A stretch of DNA of 64,000 nucleotides from NCBI RefSeq assembly GCF_003063295.1, contig NZ_MUXF01000019.1:181919-245918 (forward strand), read 5' to 3'. The notes beneath the pieces are model-generated. The model did no database searches, was not told the DNA's origin, and worked only from the letters and a program-made list of their open reading frames with translations. Numbering within the stretch: position 1 is the stretch's first letter; every line of letters begins with the position of its first letter. Position numbers and translations under genes: made by a program. This document shows, one piece after another, positions 52,157 through 63,320 of this stretch. The DNA is from Arcobacter lacus (GTDB lineage Bacteria > Campylobacterota > Campylobacteria > Campylobacterales > Arcobacteraceae).

Positions 52157-54271
52157 TTAGAAAAATTCTATTGCATTTTTCCCTTGTTTTTTAGCCGAAT
52201 ACATAGCTGTATCAGCTTGTTTTATAATATCTTTCACACTAACACTTGCATCACTAAATAGAGTTATTCCAATACTTGGTGTTGATATATTTACATGTCC
52301 TTCGATATGTGTAATTGCATTTAGTGTCTCTTTTATTTTTTCAGCAAGACTAGTTATATTCTTTTTAGCATCAATACTATTATTTCCAATATTATCTAGT
52401 AAAACGATAAATTCATCTCCACCTATTCTTGAAACAGTATCTTCATCTCTAATTACTTGTTTTATTTTTTTAGCAACAGTAATCAATAAAATATCACCAA
52501 TATCATGTCCTAAAGTATCATTAACTGCTTTAAAATTATCTAAATCAATAAAAATTAATCCACCAAAAATTTTATGTCTTACTGTTTTTGTAATTGCGTG
52601 TTCTATTCTATCAGTCAATAATAATCTATTTGGTAAACCAGTAAGATTATCGTGAGTTGCTTGATATTCTAATATCTTTTCTTTATCTTTTTGCTCACTA
52701 TTATCCATATACTGACCCAAATAATTTGTTATTTTGTCATCTTGATTTTTTATTACTGTAATTGTAGCTTTTAAAGCAATTATCTCGTCATTAGACTTTT
52801 TATTATAAACATCTCCACTCCAACTACCATTTATTTTTAGGTTATTCCATAGATTTTCAACAAAATCTTTATCTTGATGTGCAGTTTTAAAAATTCTTGG
52901 ATTTTGTCCAACTATTTCTTCTTTTGAATAACCCATTATTTTACAAAATGCTTGGTTTACTTTTACGATGTTATTGTAAACATCTGTAATAATCATAGGT
53001 GCTGAAGAGTCAAAAGCATAAGAAGAAAGTCTTAATTCAGCTTCTTGTTTTAATCTTATATCTTCGTATTCTATTTTTTCTAAACAATGAGTAATATCAC
53101 TTACAAGTTTATCAAATAAAATTTCTACTTCTTGATCGAAAAATTCCAATTCTTTTGAATAGATTATTAAAACACCAACTACTTCATTAAATTTTTTAAT
53201 AGGAAATGTTGCCATTGAATTAATATTTAATTTTTCAGCATCTTTATAAAATACCGAAATATTTTTTTCTTTGAAATTATTTACTATAATATTCGATTCA
53301 TACTTCATAGTTTTTGAAACTAAATTATCTTGAGAAAAATCTTCGTATTTATCAGCTTGAGAGATAACTATATCTTTTAATTCACCATTTTTAGCAACAA
53401 TCATTTTCGAAGAGAAATCATATATAAAACAAAATCTTAAATGTTCGTTTTCACTTAAAAGTTCACATATATTCGAATAAAGTCTCTCTTTATCAAATGT
53501 TTTCATCAAAAATTTATTTGTTGCATTTAAAATTTCATAAATTTGTTTATGTTTTTGAATTTTATCAAATGATTTTTGCTCATTATAAATAATATTTTTT
53601 AATACAAAAAATAAAGATATTAAAGTGAAAAAGCAAAAGAATAGATAAATGAAACTTAAATTTCTTTCGATAATAACATCTCTATCAAAGATAGCAACTT
53701 CTTTTTCTAATTGTCCTAACATATCAGTAAAAATTTTTGATATACCCTCTATGCTTTGATTTGTATTCAAAAAATGGTTCATTTTTGATAAATCTACTCT
53801 AAAATCATTAGATAATTTTGCAAATTTAATCAAAAACATAGAATCAACAGCCATTTTTGTTGTTTGTTCAAAACATTTTTCTATCTCTTCTGGAGTTGCT
53901 TTTAAATAATTAATTTTTTCTCTTAAAGCAACTAAATCTTCAATTTCCAACTTATATTTTTTTAATTCATTTTTAGTTTGTCTATATTTTTCTAGAGATA
54001 ATAGAGATTTTTTTGATATTTCTTGTTGTTCTAATAGTTCATTTTTTAGAGTTTTTGTAGATAAATATTTAAAAGATAATTGTTGTTCTTTTTCCAAAGA
54101 TGAAACAAATTCCTCTACCGTTTTTATGTAATTTAAATTATTATGATTTGATTCAACTTCATTTGCCATTTCTATTTTTTCAAGAACTAAAATTGAACTA
54201 AAATATAATATACCTAATACAGGTAAGGTAAAAATCATTACAATTTTTAGAAATAATTTGTTTCTAAACAA
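52157..54271 (-). CDS. Membrane diguanylate cyclase with GAF and PAS domains
   Basis: 704 residues. TM1 about 7-30; a helical periplasmic domain about 35-200 (coiled-coil-like, Lys/Glu rich); TM2 about 207-228. GAF-like domain about 245-395 (SMATFPIKKFNEVVGVLIIYS). PAS about 405-520 (APMIITDVYNNIVKVNQAFCKIMGYSKEEI). GGDEF about 535-702 with an intact RIGGDEF and an I-site RDED five residues ahead, so product inhibition is expected. It should make c-di-GMP in response to a periplasmic or cytosolic cue. No EAL domain. Confidence 0.91.
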   Translation of the reverse strand: MFRNKLFLKIVMIFTLPVLGILYFSSILVLEKIEMANEVESNHNNLNYIKTVEEFVSSLEKEQQLSFKYLSTKTLKNELLEQQEISKKSLLSLEKYRQTKNELKKYKLEIEDLVALREKINYLKATPEEIEKCFEQTTKMAVDSMFLIKFAKLSNDFRVDLSKMNHFLNTNQSIEGISKIFTDMLGQLEKEVAIFDRDVIIERNLSFIYLFFCFFTLISLFFVLKNIIYNEQKSFDKIQKHKQIYEILNATNKFLMKTFDKERLYSNICELLSENEHLRFCFIYDFSSKMIVAKNGELKDIVISQADKYEDFSQDNLVSKTMKYESNIIVNNFKEKNISVFYKDAEKLNINSMATFPIKKFNEVVGVLIIYSKELEFFDQEVEILFDKLVSDITHCLEKIEYEDIRLKQEAELRLSSYAFDSSAPMIITDVYNNIVKVNQAFCKIMGYSKEEIVGQNPRIFKTAHQDKDFVENLWNNLKINGSWSGDVYNKKSNDEIIALKATITVIKNQDDKITNYLGQYMDNSEQKDKEKILEYQATHDNLTGLPNRLLLTDRIEHAITKTVRHKIFGGLIFIDLDNFKAVNDTLGHDIGDILLITVAKKIKQVIRDEDTVSRIGGDEFIVLLDNIGNNSIDAKKNITSLAEKIKETLNAITHIEGHVNISTPSIGITLFSDASVSVKDIIKQADTAMYSAKKQGKNAIEFF

Positions 54272-54304
54272 TCTAAGTTATCCTTAATATTTCTATTTTT
54301 TTAT

Positions 54305-55669
54305 TTATTTTTCTAATATACTATAATATTTTCCCTTAATTTTCATAGATTTTGATGTTGAAAAAATATTACTAATTTTATCTTTCTTTATTGTAACATA
54401 AGAACAAAAATCCATTGTATCGATTTTTCCTATATCTTCACTTTTTAAATTCATTTCTGAAATGAGTGCTCCTAAAATATCGCCTTTTCTTACTTTCTGC
54501 TTCTTACCACCATTGATAAAAATTGTTCTAAAATCAGAATTTATTTCGAAAGATAAATCATCTTTTATCTCTTTTGAATCTTCAATTATAATATTATTAA
54601 ATTTATTTTTTATAACTTCTAATTTATCTATTTCTTCTTTAGTAAATAAAGAGATTGCTAAACCACCTTTGCCTGCTCTTGCTGTTCTTCCTATTCTATG
54701 AGTATGTATTTTTTCATCCAAACTTAAGTCATAGTTGATAACTAAATCAACATCATCAATATGAAGTCCTCTTGAAGCAACATCTGTTGCTATAAGTATT
54801 GGATATGATTTATTTGAAAATAAAACCATTGTTTCATCTCTTTGTTTTTGTTCTAAATCAGAATGTAAAGTTAAAATATCAAGCCCTAAATCATATAAAT
54901 CATCAGCCAAATCTTCACAAGTGATTTTCATATTACAAAAAATTAAAATTGTTTTTGCTTGATTTTCAGATATAAGTGCAGGAATAAGTGATACTTTTTC
55001 ACTCGGAGTAACTTCATAAAATTTTTGATTTATAAAAATCTCCTTTTCATCAGAAATTTCTTTATAAATTGGATTTTTTAAAATATTTGAAGCAAAAGTT
55101 TCTATATTTTTTTCATAAGTTGCTGAAAAAAGCATAGTTTGTCTATTTTTAGGTAAATTCTCAATTATTTCCATAATATCATCATAAAATCCCATATCAA
55201 GCATCTTATCAGCTTCATCTAAAACAAAAGTATTAATATTTTCTAAATTTATATTTTTCTCTTTTATATGTTTTAAAACTCTTCCTGGTGTAGCCACAAC
55301 AATATGAGCACTATGTTGCAAAGAGACAACTTGAGGTTTGAAAGGAACTCCACCACATAAGGTTAAAACTTTTACATTATGAATATGTCTAGATAATTTT
55401 CTTAAATTTTGTGCTATTTGATTTGCTAACTCTCTTGTTGGAGCTAAAATCAATGCTTGAATTTTAAACTCTTTTGCTTTTAATTTGTTTACTATTGGTA
55501 AGCAAAATGCAACCGTTTTTCCTGAACCAGTTTTTGCTTTTGCTATTAAATCTTTATCTTGTAAAGCATCTGGAATAGTTTTTTCTTGAATTGGAGTTAA
55601 AGTTTTGTATTCTAAAGAGTCTAAATTTTGTAAAAACTCTTTAGAAAGGTTTAGTTCTGAAAACTGCAT
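54305..55669 (-). CDS. dbpA: DEAD-box RNA helicase, DbpA type
   Basis: 454 residues. Core motifs: Q motif LTPIQEKTIP, Walker A AKAKTGSGKTVAF, PTRELANQI, TPGRVLKHI, VLDEADKMLDMGF, LFSATYEKNI, ATDVASRGLHID and HRIGRTARAG. The C-terminal domain about 380-454 (TIFINGGKKQKVRKGDILGALISE, IGKIDTMDFCSYVTI, KIKGKYY) is the DbpA RNA-binding domain that targets 23S rRNA. Role: late 50S ribosome assembly. It starts 2 bases after the dedA stop on the same strand, so the pair forms an operon. Confidence 0.92.
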   Translation of the reverse strand: MQFSELNLSKEFLQNLDSLEYKTLTPIQEKTIPDALQDKDLIAKAKTGSGKTVAFCLPIVNKLKAKEFKIQALILAPTRELANQIAQNLRKLSRHIHNVKVLTLCGGVPFKPQVVSLQHSAHIVVATPGRVLKHIKEKNINLENINTFVLDEADKMLDMGFYDDIMEIIENLPKNRQTMLFSATYEKNIETFASNILKNPIYKEISDEKEIFINQKFYEVTPSEKVSLIPALISENQAKTILIFCNMKITCEDLADDLYDLGLDILTLHSDLEQKQRDETMVLFSNKSYPILIATDVASRGLHIDDVDLVINYDLSLDEKIHTHRIGRTARAGKGGLAISLFTKEEIDKLEVIKNKFNNIIIEDSKEIKDDLSFEINSDFRTIFINGGKKQKVRKGDILGALISEMNLKSEDIGKIDTMDFCSYVTIKKDKISNIFSTSKSMKIKGKYYSILEK

Positions 55670-55671
55670 AA

Positions 55672-56205
55672 TTATTTTCTATTTTTATTTGTAAATATAA
55701 CTATCAAAATAATAGCTGTTACAGCTACAAGTCCAACATATTTAAAATCTTCACTCAAACTTAAAAGGAACTTTCCAGCAGTAAAACTTACATATCCTAT
55801 AACGCAAGCCCAAATAGTAGATGCAATTGCATTAAAAATAGTAAATTTGATAACAGAATATTTTGTAATACCAATAGCTAAAGGAACTAAAGTTTTTACT
55901 CCATAAATAAATTTTTGTATAAAAATAACAAAAGAACCATACTTTTTCATTATTATATGAGTTAAAGCAACTTTTCTTCCATATTTTTTCATTATATCTT
56001 TTGCATAAGTTTTATTTTTTCTAGCTAAAAAAAATAAAAACTGGCTACCAACAAAATTTGATACAGATGCAACTGCAACACAAACATAAATATTTAAATC
56101 TCCTGCATAAGACAATGCTCCTGCTATTGCAAGTCCTACAAATCCTCCACCAAATGTATATAAAAATAGTGCTAAATATCCCCAGTCTTGGATAAATTGT
56201 TCCAT
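55672..56205 (-). CDS. DedA-family inner-membrane protein
   Basis: 177 residues with hydrophobic helices and the DedA core: GYLALFLYTFGGGFVGLAIAGALSY, ASVSNFVGSQFLFFLARK, the amphipathic KYGSFVIFIQKFIYGVKTLVPLAIGI (in many DedA proteins an F-x-R-x(3)-R pattern; here Lys/Lys), and two C-terminal helices. DedA proteins are proposed lipid scramblases or flippases needed for envelope stress tolerance. First gene of dedA-dbpA. It diverges from the DUF4197 gene. Confidence 0.87.
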   Translation of the reverse strand: MEQFIQDWGYLALFLYTFGGGFVGLAIAGALSYAGDLNIYVCVAVASVSNFVGSQFLFFLARKNKTYAKDIMKKYGRKVALTHIIMKKYGSFVIFIQKFIYGVKTLVPLAIGITKYSVIKFTIFNAIASTIWACVIGYVSFTAGKFLLSLSEDFKYVGLVAVTAIILIVIFTNKNRK

Positions 56206-56302
56206 AAAATTGTTCCTAATTTTTTTGATTTTTTTAATAAATAGATTCTATTCTATCCAAAAGTTAATTAAAAGCGTAAGAAAGCATTTTTACAATTTTT
56301 TG

Positions 56303-56308
56303 TATAAT
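56303..56308 (+). promoter_or_regulatory. -10 box of the DUF4197 gene
   Basis: TATAAT in TTTGTATAATGAATT, 30 bases before the ATG at 56339. It lies inside the longer open frame that begins at 56210, which argues against that frame's upstream start. Confidence 0.5.
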
Positions 56309-56338
56309 GAATTTTCAAATAAAATATTAGGAAAAATT

Positions 56339-57157
56339 ATGAAAAAATCGATTATTGTTTCAGCTTTAGTTTTAGGAACAACTTTTTCTTTTGCTTTAGA
56401 TTTAGGAAGCATTGCAAAAAGTGTGATGGAAAATGTTGCAGATAGTAAAACTACTACTTCAAATACAACAACTTCTTCTACAAACTCTAATTTAGATAAT
56501 ACAACAATATCTAGTGCATTAAAAGAAGCTTTAAAAAATGGAGTATCTTATGCAACAACAGAACTAGGAAAAGATAATGGTTACTTAAATAATAAAAATG
56601 TAAAAATTCCTTTACCTGATAATATAAAAGCAGCAGAAACTATCATAAGAAAAGCTGGTGGAGACAAAATGGCTGATGATCTAATAAACTCTATGAATAA
56701 TGCAGCAACAAAAGCAGCTCCAAAAACGGCTGAAATTTTTGTAGATGCTATTGATAAAATGAGTTTAACAGATGCTCAAAAAGTATTAAATGGTGGAGAT
56801 ACAGCAGCAACAGAATATTTTAAAACAAATACAACTTCATCTTTAAAAGAAGCAATTAAACCAATCATTCAAGAAACAATGAAAGAAAATCAAGTAGCAG
56901 GTTACTATGATACTTTAAACAACTATTATCAATCAAGTGCAAAAGGTTTAGTTGATAATAGTTCAATCACAAACTTAGCTAAAAATTTTGGAGTTGATTC
57001 TTATATTCCAGGAAATTCAAATCAGAGTTTAGATGATTATGTTACATCTAAAGCAATAGACGGATTATTTACAATAATTGCACAAAAAGAAGCAGCAATT
57101 AGAAAAAATCCACTAGAACAAACATCAACAATACTAAAAGAAGTATTTGGAAAATAG
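56339..57157 (+). CDS. DUF4197-family secreted protein
   Basis: About 272 residues. Signal peptide MKKSIIVSALVLGTTFSFA, so periplasmic. A Thr/Ser/Asn-rich linker (about 35-55) is followed by the DUF4197 domain: ISSALKEALKNGVSYATTELGKDNGYLNN, VKIPLPDNIKAAETIIRKAGGDKMADDLINSMNNAATKAAPKT, DGLFTIIAQKEAAIRKNP. Function unknown. The frame is open from 56210, but AGGA before the ATG at 56339, the signal peptide and a -10 box in between fix the start here. A hairpin follows its stop. Confidence 0.86.
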   Translation: MKKSIIVSALVLGTTFSFALDLGSIAKSVMENVADSKTTTSNTTTSSTNSNLDNTTISSALKEALKNGVSYATTELGKDNGYLNNKNVKIPLPDNIKAAETIIRKAGGDKMADDLINSMNNAATKAAPKTAEIFVDAIDKMSLTDAQKVLNGGDTAATEYFKTNTTSSLKEAIKPIIQETMKENQVAGYYDTLNNYYQSSAKGLVDNSSITNLAKNFGVDSYIPGNSNQSLDDYVTSKAIDGLFTIIAQKEAAIRKNPLEQTSTILKEVFGK

Positions 57158-57160
57158 TTT

Positions 57161-57184
57161 AAACTAAGAGAAAACTCTTAGTTT
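57161..57184. terminator. Hairpin between convergent DUF4197 and unknown genes
   Basis: Perfect 10-bp stem AAACTAAGAG / CTCTTAGTTT with an AAAA loop, between two converging genes and covering the stop of the minus-strand one. U-runs are weak on both sides. Confidence 0.6.
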
Positions 57185-57762
57185 GAAGACATTGCAAAAT
57201 AACTATTCATTGCATTATTTTTTACTAAACTTAAATTTTCTATATTTGGTACATTACTATCATTTTTTTCAAAACGGTAAACATAATCTTTTTTAAAATT
57301 TTTTAATAACTTTTCATAAAGTTCGGATTTTTTATCTACTATAAAAACTTCTTTACTAATTTCATATACATATATTACATTTAAAAAATATTTATCATCA
57401 ACTTTGTATGTCAAAAATTCATAATGAGAAAACTCTTCTTTTTCTAGCAAGTCAAATTTTTTTGCTTTTATATTGTCCTTTAATAAACTTATAAAAAAAC
57501 TCAAAGCTTGTCCGTTCCAAGATACATCAATATCTGTATGAACATATTCTAAATATATTTCATTTGCACTTAGAGTGTATGCATCTATTATATAAGGATC
57601 ATGTCGTGTTTTTGTATCAATATTTGAAAGTGTATATTTAAAAGTGTTGTCGCTATCTATCTTGAATTTTAAGTCATTTTCTTCAAGGCTAACATAAGGT
57701 CGAGATAATTTTGTAATTGTTTTAAAAATCATCTTTAAGCCCTCAAATATAGCTCCAACCAT
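57178..57762 (-). CDS. Protein of unknown function
   Basis: 194 residues. I recognise no family. No signal peptide; mixed alpha-beta with strands rich in Tyr/Phe (YVSLEENDLKFKI, FLNVIYVYEISKEVFIV). There are two possible starts, ATG 57762 (AAAGG 7 bases upstream) and ATG 57732 (GAGGG 7 bases upstream); both are well placed. It stands alone, converging on the DUF4197 gene and lying downstream of htpG on the same strand behind the htpG terminator. Confidence 0.65.
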   Translation of the reverse strand: MVGAIFEGLKMIFKTITKLSRPYVSLEENDLKFKIDSDNTFKYTLSNIDTKTRHDPYIIDAYTLSANEIYLEYVHTDIDVSWNGQALSFFISLLKDNIKAKKFDLLEKEEFSHYEFLTYKVDDKYFLNVIYVYEISKEVFIVDKKSELYEKLLKNFKKDYVYRFEKNDSNVPNIENLSLVKNNAMNSYFAMSSN

Positions 57763-57853
57763 TTGTTAACCTTTAAATTATATTTTAGTTATTTTATTTA
57801 AGTATAACTTTATCATATTATAAGTTTTTATTCAAGGGAATTTTAATAAGAAG

Positions 57854-57889
57854 AAACTATTTGCAACGCAAAATGCGTGCAAATAGTTT
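57854..57889 (-). terminator. Strong terminator of htpG
   Basis: Outer 12-bp stem AAACTATTTGCA / TGCAAATAGTTT continued by CGCA / TGCG inside, 5 bases beyond the htpG stop on the minus strand, followed by TTCTTCTTATT. Confidence 0.85.
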
Positions 57890-57894
57890 TTATA

Positions 57895-59805
57895 TTATAA
57901 AGCTTTAGCAGTAATTCTTGATAACCTTTGAGCAAAAGCTACAGTATCAGTGATTTCTATACCTTCACTTAGTTTTGCTTGGTCTAGTAAAATCCAAGAA
58001 ACATCTTCGATTGTTGCTTCATCTACACAACCATTTAGTTTTTTTACGATTTCATGTTCTGGGTTGATTTCTAAGATTGGAGCACTTTCTGGCATAGCTT
58101 GTCCCATTTGTCTAAACATATGAGCCATTGCTGCCATTTGAGCATCTGCTGCATCTTTTACTACGCAAGATGGAGATTCACTTAATCTTGAAGTAACTTT
58201 TACATCTTTTACTGCATCACCTAATTTATCTTTAATTTTTGAAAGAATATCTTGGAATTTTTCTTCAACTTCTTTTTTTTCTTCTTCGCTTTGTTCTACT
58301 TTTGGAGGTTCAATTGCTGTAATATCTTTAAATTCCCACTCTTTAAACGCACCAATTGCAGGAGTGATAATCTCATCTATCTCTTTATCATCTAAGATTA
58401 AAACTTCAATATCATTTTTCTTATATGACTCTAAAAGAGGAGAGTTTCTTAATACTTTTTCATTTTCACCAACGATATAATAAATAGCTTTTTGTTCACT
58501 ATTTGCTCTTTCTTTGTATGCTTCTAACGAAGTCATTTTTCCAATTTCAGTTTTTGTTGATTTGTATCTTAAAAGTTCTAAAATCGCCTCTTTATTTGTA
58601 TAATCTTGGTAAACACCCTCTTTTAAAGGTCTTATATATTGAGCTACAAATTCAGCATATTTTTCTTCATCTTTTGATAATTTTTTGATTTCACTTAAAA
58701 TCTTTTTAACACTTGATTGTTTGATATTTGCTAAGATTCTATTTTCTTGTAAAATCTCTCTACTTACATTTAAAGGTAAATCTTCACTATCAATAATACC
58801 TCTAACAAATCTTAAATATATTGGTAATAACTCTTTTTCATCATCAGTAATAAATACTCTTTTAACATATAGTTTAACACCACTTTGGAAATCTGCTCTA
58901 TACATATCCATAGGTGCAATTTTTGGGATATAAAATAGAGTTGTATATTCGTTTACACCTTCTGTTTTTGTATGAATTGTAAGCATCGGATCTGAACTAT
59001 CGTGAGAAATTGATTTATAAAAATCATTATAATCTTGCTCTTTTAATTTTGCTTTTGGTTGCATCCAAAGTGCTGTTGCAGCATTTATTTGTTCATGTTT
59101 TCTTTCAGTTTTTTTCTCTGCTTTTTTACCAGCTTTTTCATCTTCTTCACTTAAAGGTTCACTTACTTCTTCATCATAATTTAAGAAAATTGGATAAGCT
59201 ATATGATTTGAATATTTTTCTACAATATTTTTGATTCTATATTTTGAAGCAAATTCTTCTGCTTCTTCATCTTTTAATTGAATATAAATAACTGTACCAT
59301 TTGTTTCTTTTGTACAAGGAGCTAAATCAAACTCTCCTGTTCCATCCGAACTCCACTTATAAGCTTGTTCCTCTCCAGCTTTTTTAGAGATAACATCTAC
59401 TTTATTTGCTACCATAAATACTGAATAAAACCCTACTCCAAATTGACCAATAAGATTTGAATCTTTTTTTGCATCACCTGTTAAAGCTTCAACAAATGAT
59501 TTTGTTCCAGATTTTGCAATAGTACCAATAGAAGCTATCAAATCAGCTTCATTCATACCAATACCATTATCTATAATACTTAAAGATTTATCTTTTTCAT
59601 CAAAAGAGATATTTATCTCACCTTTAAAATCTGCAAATTTTTCTTTTAAATTTTCATCAGTTAGTCTTAAATAGTTTAATTTATCGATTGCATCACTTGC
59701 ATTTGATACAAGTTCTCTTATAAAAATCTCTTTATTTGAATATAAAGAGTGTGTCATTAAATGTAATAGTTGTCCTACTTCTGTCTGAAATTGATGTTTT
59801 GCCAT
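57895..59805 (-). CDS. htpG: Chaperone HtpG (Hsp90)
   Basis: 636 residues, normal for bacterial Hsp90. N-terminal GHKL ATPase: LVSNASDAIDKLNYL, IDNGIGMNEADL, GTIAKSGTKSF, and GQFGVGFYSVFMVANKV. Middle-domain catalytic Arg region: LNVSREILQENRIL. It lacks the C-terminal MEEVD of eukaryotic Hsp90. ATP-dependent folding helper in the cytosol. AGGAGAAAC precedes the ATG. A CIRCE element 86 bases upstream points to HrcA repression, and a strong terminator ends the single-gene unit. Confidence 0.96.
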   Translation of the reverse strand: MAKHQFQTEVGQLLHLMTHSLYSNKEIFIRELVSNASDAIDKLNYLRLTDENLKEKFADFKGEINISFDEKDKSLSIIDNGIGMNEADLIASIGTIAKSGTKSFVEALTGDAKKDSNLIGQFGVGFYSVFMVANKVDVISKKAGEEQAYKWSSDGTGEFDLAPCTKETNGTVIYIQLKDEEAEEFASKYRIKNIVEKYSNHIAYPIFLNYDEEVSEPLSEEDEKAGKKAEKKTERKHEQINAATALWMQPKAKLKEQDYNDFYKSISHDSSDPMLTIHTKTEGVNEYTTLFYIPKIAPMDMYRADFQSGVKLYVKRVFITDDEKELLPIYLRFVRGIIDSEDLPLNVSREILQENRILANIKQSSVKKILSEIKKLSKDEEKYAEFVAQYIRPLKEGVYQDYTNKEAILELLRYKSTKTEIGKMTSLEAYKERANSEQKAIYYIVGENEKVLRNSPLLESYKKNDIEVLILDDKEIDEIITPAIGAFKEWEFKDITAIEPPKVEQSEEEKKEVEEKFQDILSKIKDKLGDAVKDVKVTSRLSESPSCVVKDAADAQMAAMAHMFRQMGQAMPESAPILEINPEHEIVKKLNGCVDEATIEDVSWILLDQAKLSEGIEITDTVAFAQRLSRITAKAL

Positions 59806-59890
59806 CTTATAGTTTCTCCTATAATTTATTTAATTTTGAAAGGTAATTTTATCGCAACTTTATAAAAGTTAGCTAAAGTTTTATATATTT

Positions 59891-59917
59891 TTAGCACTTT
59901 TATATAATGAGTGCTAA
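59891..59917. promoter_or_regulatory. CIRCE element (HrcA operator) between htpG and katG
   Basis: TTAGCACTT, 9 bases, GAGTGCTAA: the CIRCE consensus (TTAGCACTC-N9-GAGTGCTAA) with one mismatch. It is 86 bases from htpG and 110 from katG. Upstream location, chaperone target and an AT-rich -10 candidate between it and htpG suggest it controls htpG through HrcA. Confidence 0.88.
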
Positions 59918-59927
59918 AAATATATAT

Positions 59928-59950
59928 TAGGATAATTTTTATCCTATAAT
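59928..59950 (+). promoter_or_regulatory. katG promoter with overlapping operator-like palindrome
   Basis: Perfect 8-bp inverted repeat TAGGATAA / TTATCCTA with 3 bases between (59928-59946, 19 bp in all) running into TATAAT at 59945-59950. A repressor bound here would block the -10 box. Size, symmetry and the catalase-peroxidase target suit a Fur-family regulator such as PerR, but the regulator is inferred. Confidence 0.6.
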
Positions 59951-60014
59951 AAATTATATTTATATATTATTAAGCTTTTTAATGTCATATTGTCTCGTTA
60001 AATTTATTAAATAG

Positions 60015-62208
<2,194 letters not shown>

Positions 62209-62210
<2 letters not shown>

Positions 62211-62238
62211 AATATAGCAGTTTTTACTGCTGTATTTT
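62209..62238 (+). terminator. Terminator of katG
   Basis: 13-bp stem (one G-U) with arms starting AAAATATAGCAGT and a 4-base T loop, directly on the stop codon, followed by GTAATTTTC. Confidence 0.75.
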
Positions 62239-62332
62239 GTAATTTTCAAGCCTCAAAACTTACACTATCTTTTAATTTCTCTATATTAAAAAATTAAAAA
62301 AAATTTTTAAAGAAACACTTTAATAGTCAAAA

Positions 62333-62350
62333 AATTATCCTTGGATAATT
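62333..62350. promoter_or_regulatory. Palindrome upstream of the REC-GGDEF gene
   Basis: Perfect 8-bp arms AATTATCC / GGATAATT with 2 bases between, 55 bases before the TTG start. It shares the TTATCC/GGATAA half-sites of the katG palindrome in the opposite order. A candidate operator, regulator unknown. Confidence 0.4.
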
Positions 62351-62357
62351 AATAGAA

Positions 62358-62377
62358 AGATAAGATAAGATAAGATC
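62358..62377 (+). repeat. Pentanucleotide tandem repeat (AGATA)n in a leader
   Basis: AGATAAGATAAGATAAGATC: just under four copies of a 5-base unit, 28 bases before the TTG start of the REC-GGDEF gene and between its upstream palindrome and its ribosome site. It is non-coding here, so length change would alter spacing rather than frame. Confidence 0.6.
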
Positions 62378-62404
62378 TTAACTTCATTTTGCAAGGGAAA
62401 TATA

Positions 62405-63316
62405 TTGGAACATAAAAAACCTACGATTCTTATTGTCGATGATATGACAACGAATTTATTATTATTATCAGATTTATTAAAGGATGATTGTAATATCAAA
62501 ATATCAAAAAGTGGAACAAAAGCACTTGAAATATTAAATGCTCCAAATGATATAGATCTTGTACTTTTAGACATAGAAATGCCAGATATAAATGGTTATG
62601 AAGTATGTAAAGAATTAAAAAATAATAATAAAACAAAAAATTTACCTATAGTTTTTATTACAGCTAAAAATAGTGAAGAAGACGAAGAGTTTGCATTAAA
62701 TCTAGGTGCAATTGATTATATTACAAAACCTTTTAGTAAAGCTATTCTAAAACTAAGACTAAAAAATCACCTTGAACTCAAGCTAAAAACTGATTTGCTA
62801 GAACAACTATCAATGTATGATGGTTTAACAAACATAAGAAATCGAAGATTTTTTGATGAAGCTTTTGAAACAACTTTTTTAGAAATAAAAAGAGAAAATA
62901 AAAATCTAGCTGTTATGATGATAGACATAGACTTTTTCAAACCTTATAATGATAATTATGGACATGGAAAAGGTGATGAAGCTTTAAAAAAAGTAGCATT
63001 TGCTTTACAATCAACTATTAAAAGGCCTACTGATTTAGTCGCACGTTATGGTGGAGAAGAGTTCGTAATACTTTTAAAAGATATTGATAAACCTGGTTTA
63101 GAAACTGTTGCAAAAAATCTTTTAGAAGCAGTAAGGGATTTAAAGATAACTCATGATTTTTCAAAAGTAGCAAATTTTATAACTGTTAGTATTGGTATTT
63201 CTTATTACAATACAAATAAAGATATTACCAAATTAGAACTTTTGATGAAATCTGATGAAACTTTATATAAAGTAAAAAATAGTGGTAGAAATAACTTTTC
63301 TATATTAGATATTTAG
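62405..63316 (+). CDS. Response regulator diguanylate cyclase (REC-GGDEF), TTG start
   Basis: 303 residues. Receiver domain about 7-122: acidic pair ILIVDDMTTN, phospho-acceptor Asp56 in LVLLDIEMPD, Thr/Lys in FITAKN and YITKPFS. GGDEF domain about 140-300 with intact RYGGEEF and an I-site RPTD five residues before it. Phosphorylation should switch on c-di-GMP synthesis. The start is TTG at 62405 (GCAAGGGAAATATA before it), which puts the receiver at the usual distance. The gene downstream, 4 bases away, encodes a Cache sensor that may be the partner kinase. Confidence 0.92.
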   Translation: MEHKKPTILIVDDMTTNLLLLSDLLKDDCNIKISKSGTKALEILNAPNDIDLVLLDIEMPDINGYEVCKELKNNNKTKNLPIVFITAKNSEEDEEFALNLGAIDYITKPFSKAILKLRLKNHLELKLKTDLLEQLSMYDGLTNIRNRRFFDEAFETTFLEIKRENKNLAVMMIDIDFFKPYNDNYGHGKGDEALKKVAFALQSTIKRPTDLVARYGGEEFVILLKDIDKPGLETVAKNLLEAVRDLKITHDFSKVANFITVSIGISYYNTNKDITKLELLMKSDETLYKVKNSGRNNFSILDI

Positions 63317-63320
63317 AACT

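Noticed and set aside
56210-56338. 43-residue N-terminal extension of the DUF4197 protein
   Set aside because: It contains the -10 box and ribosome site of the gene; the signal peptide begins at 56339.
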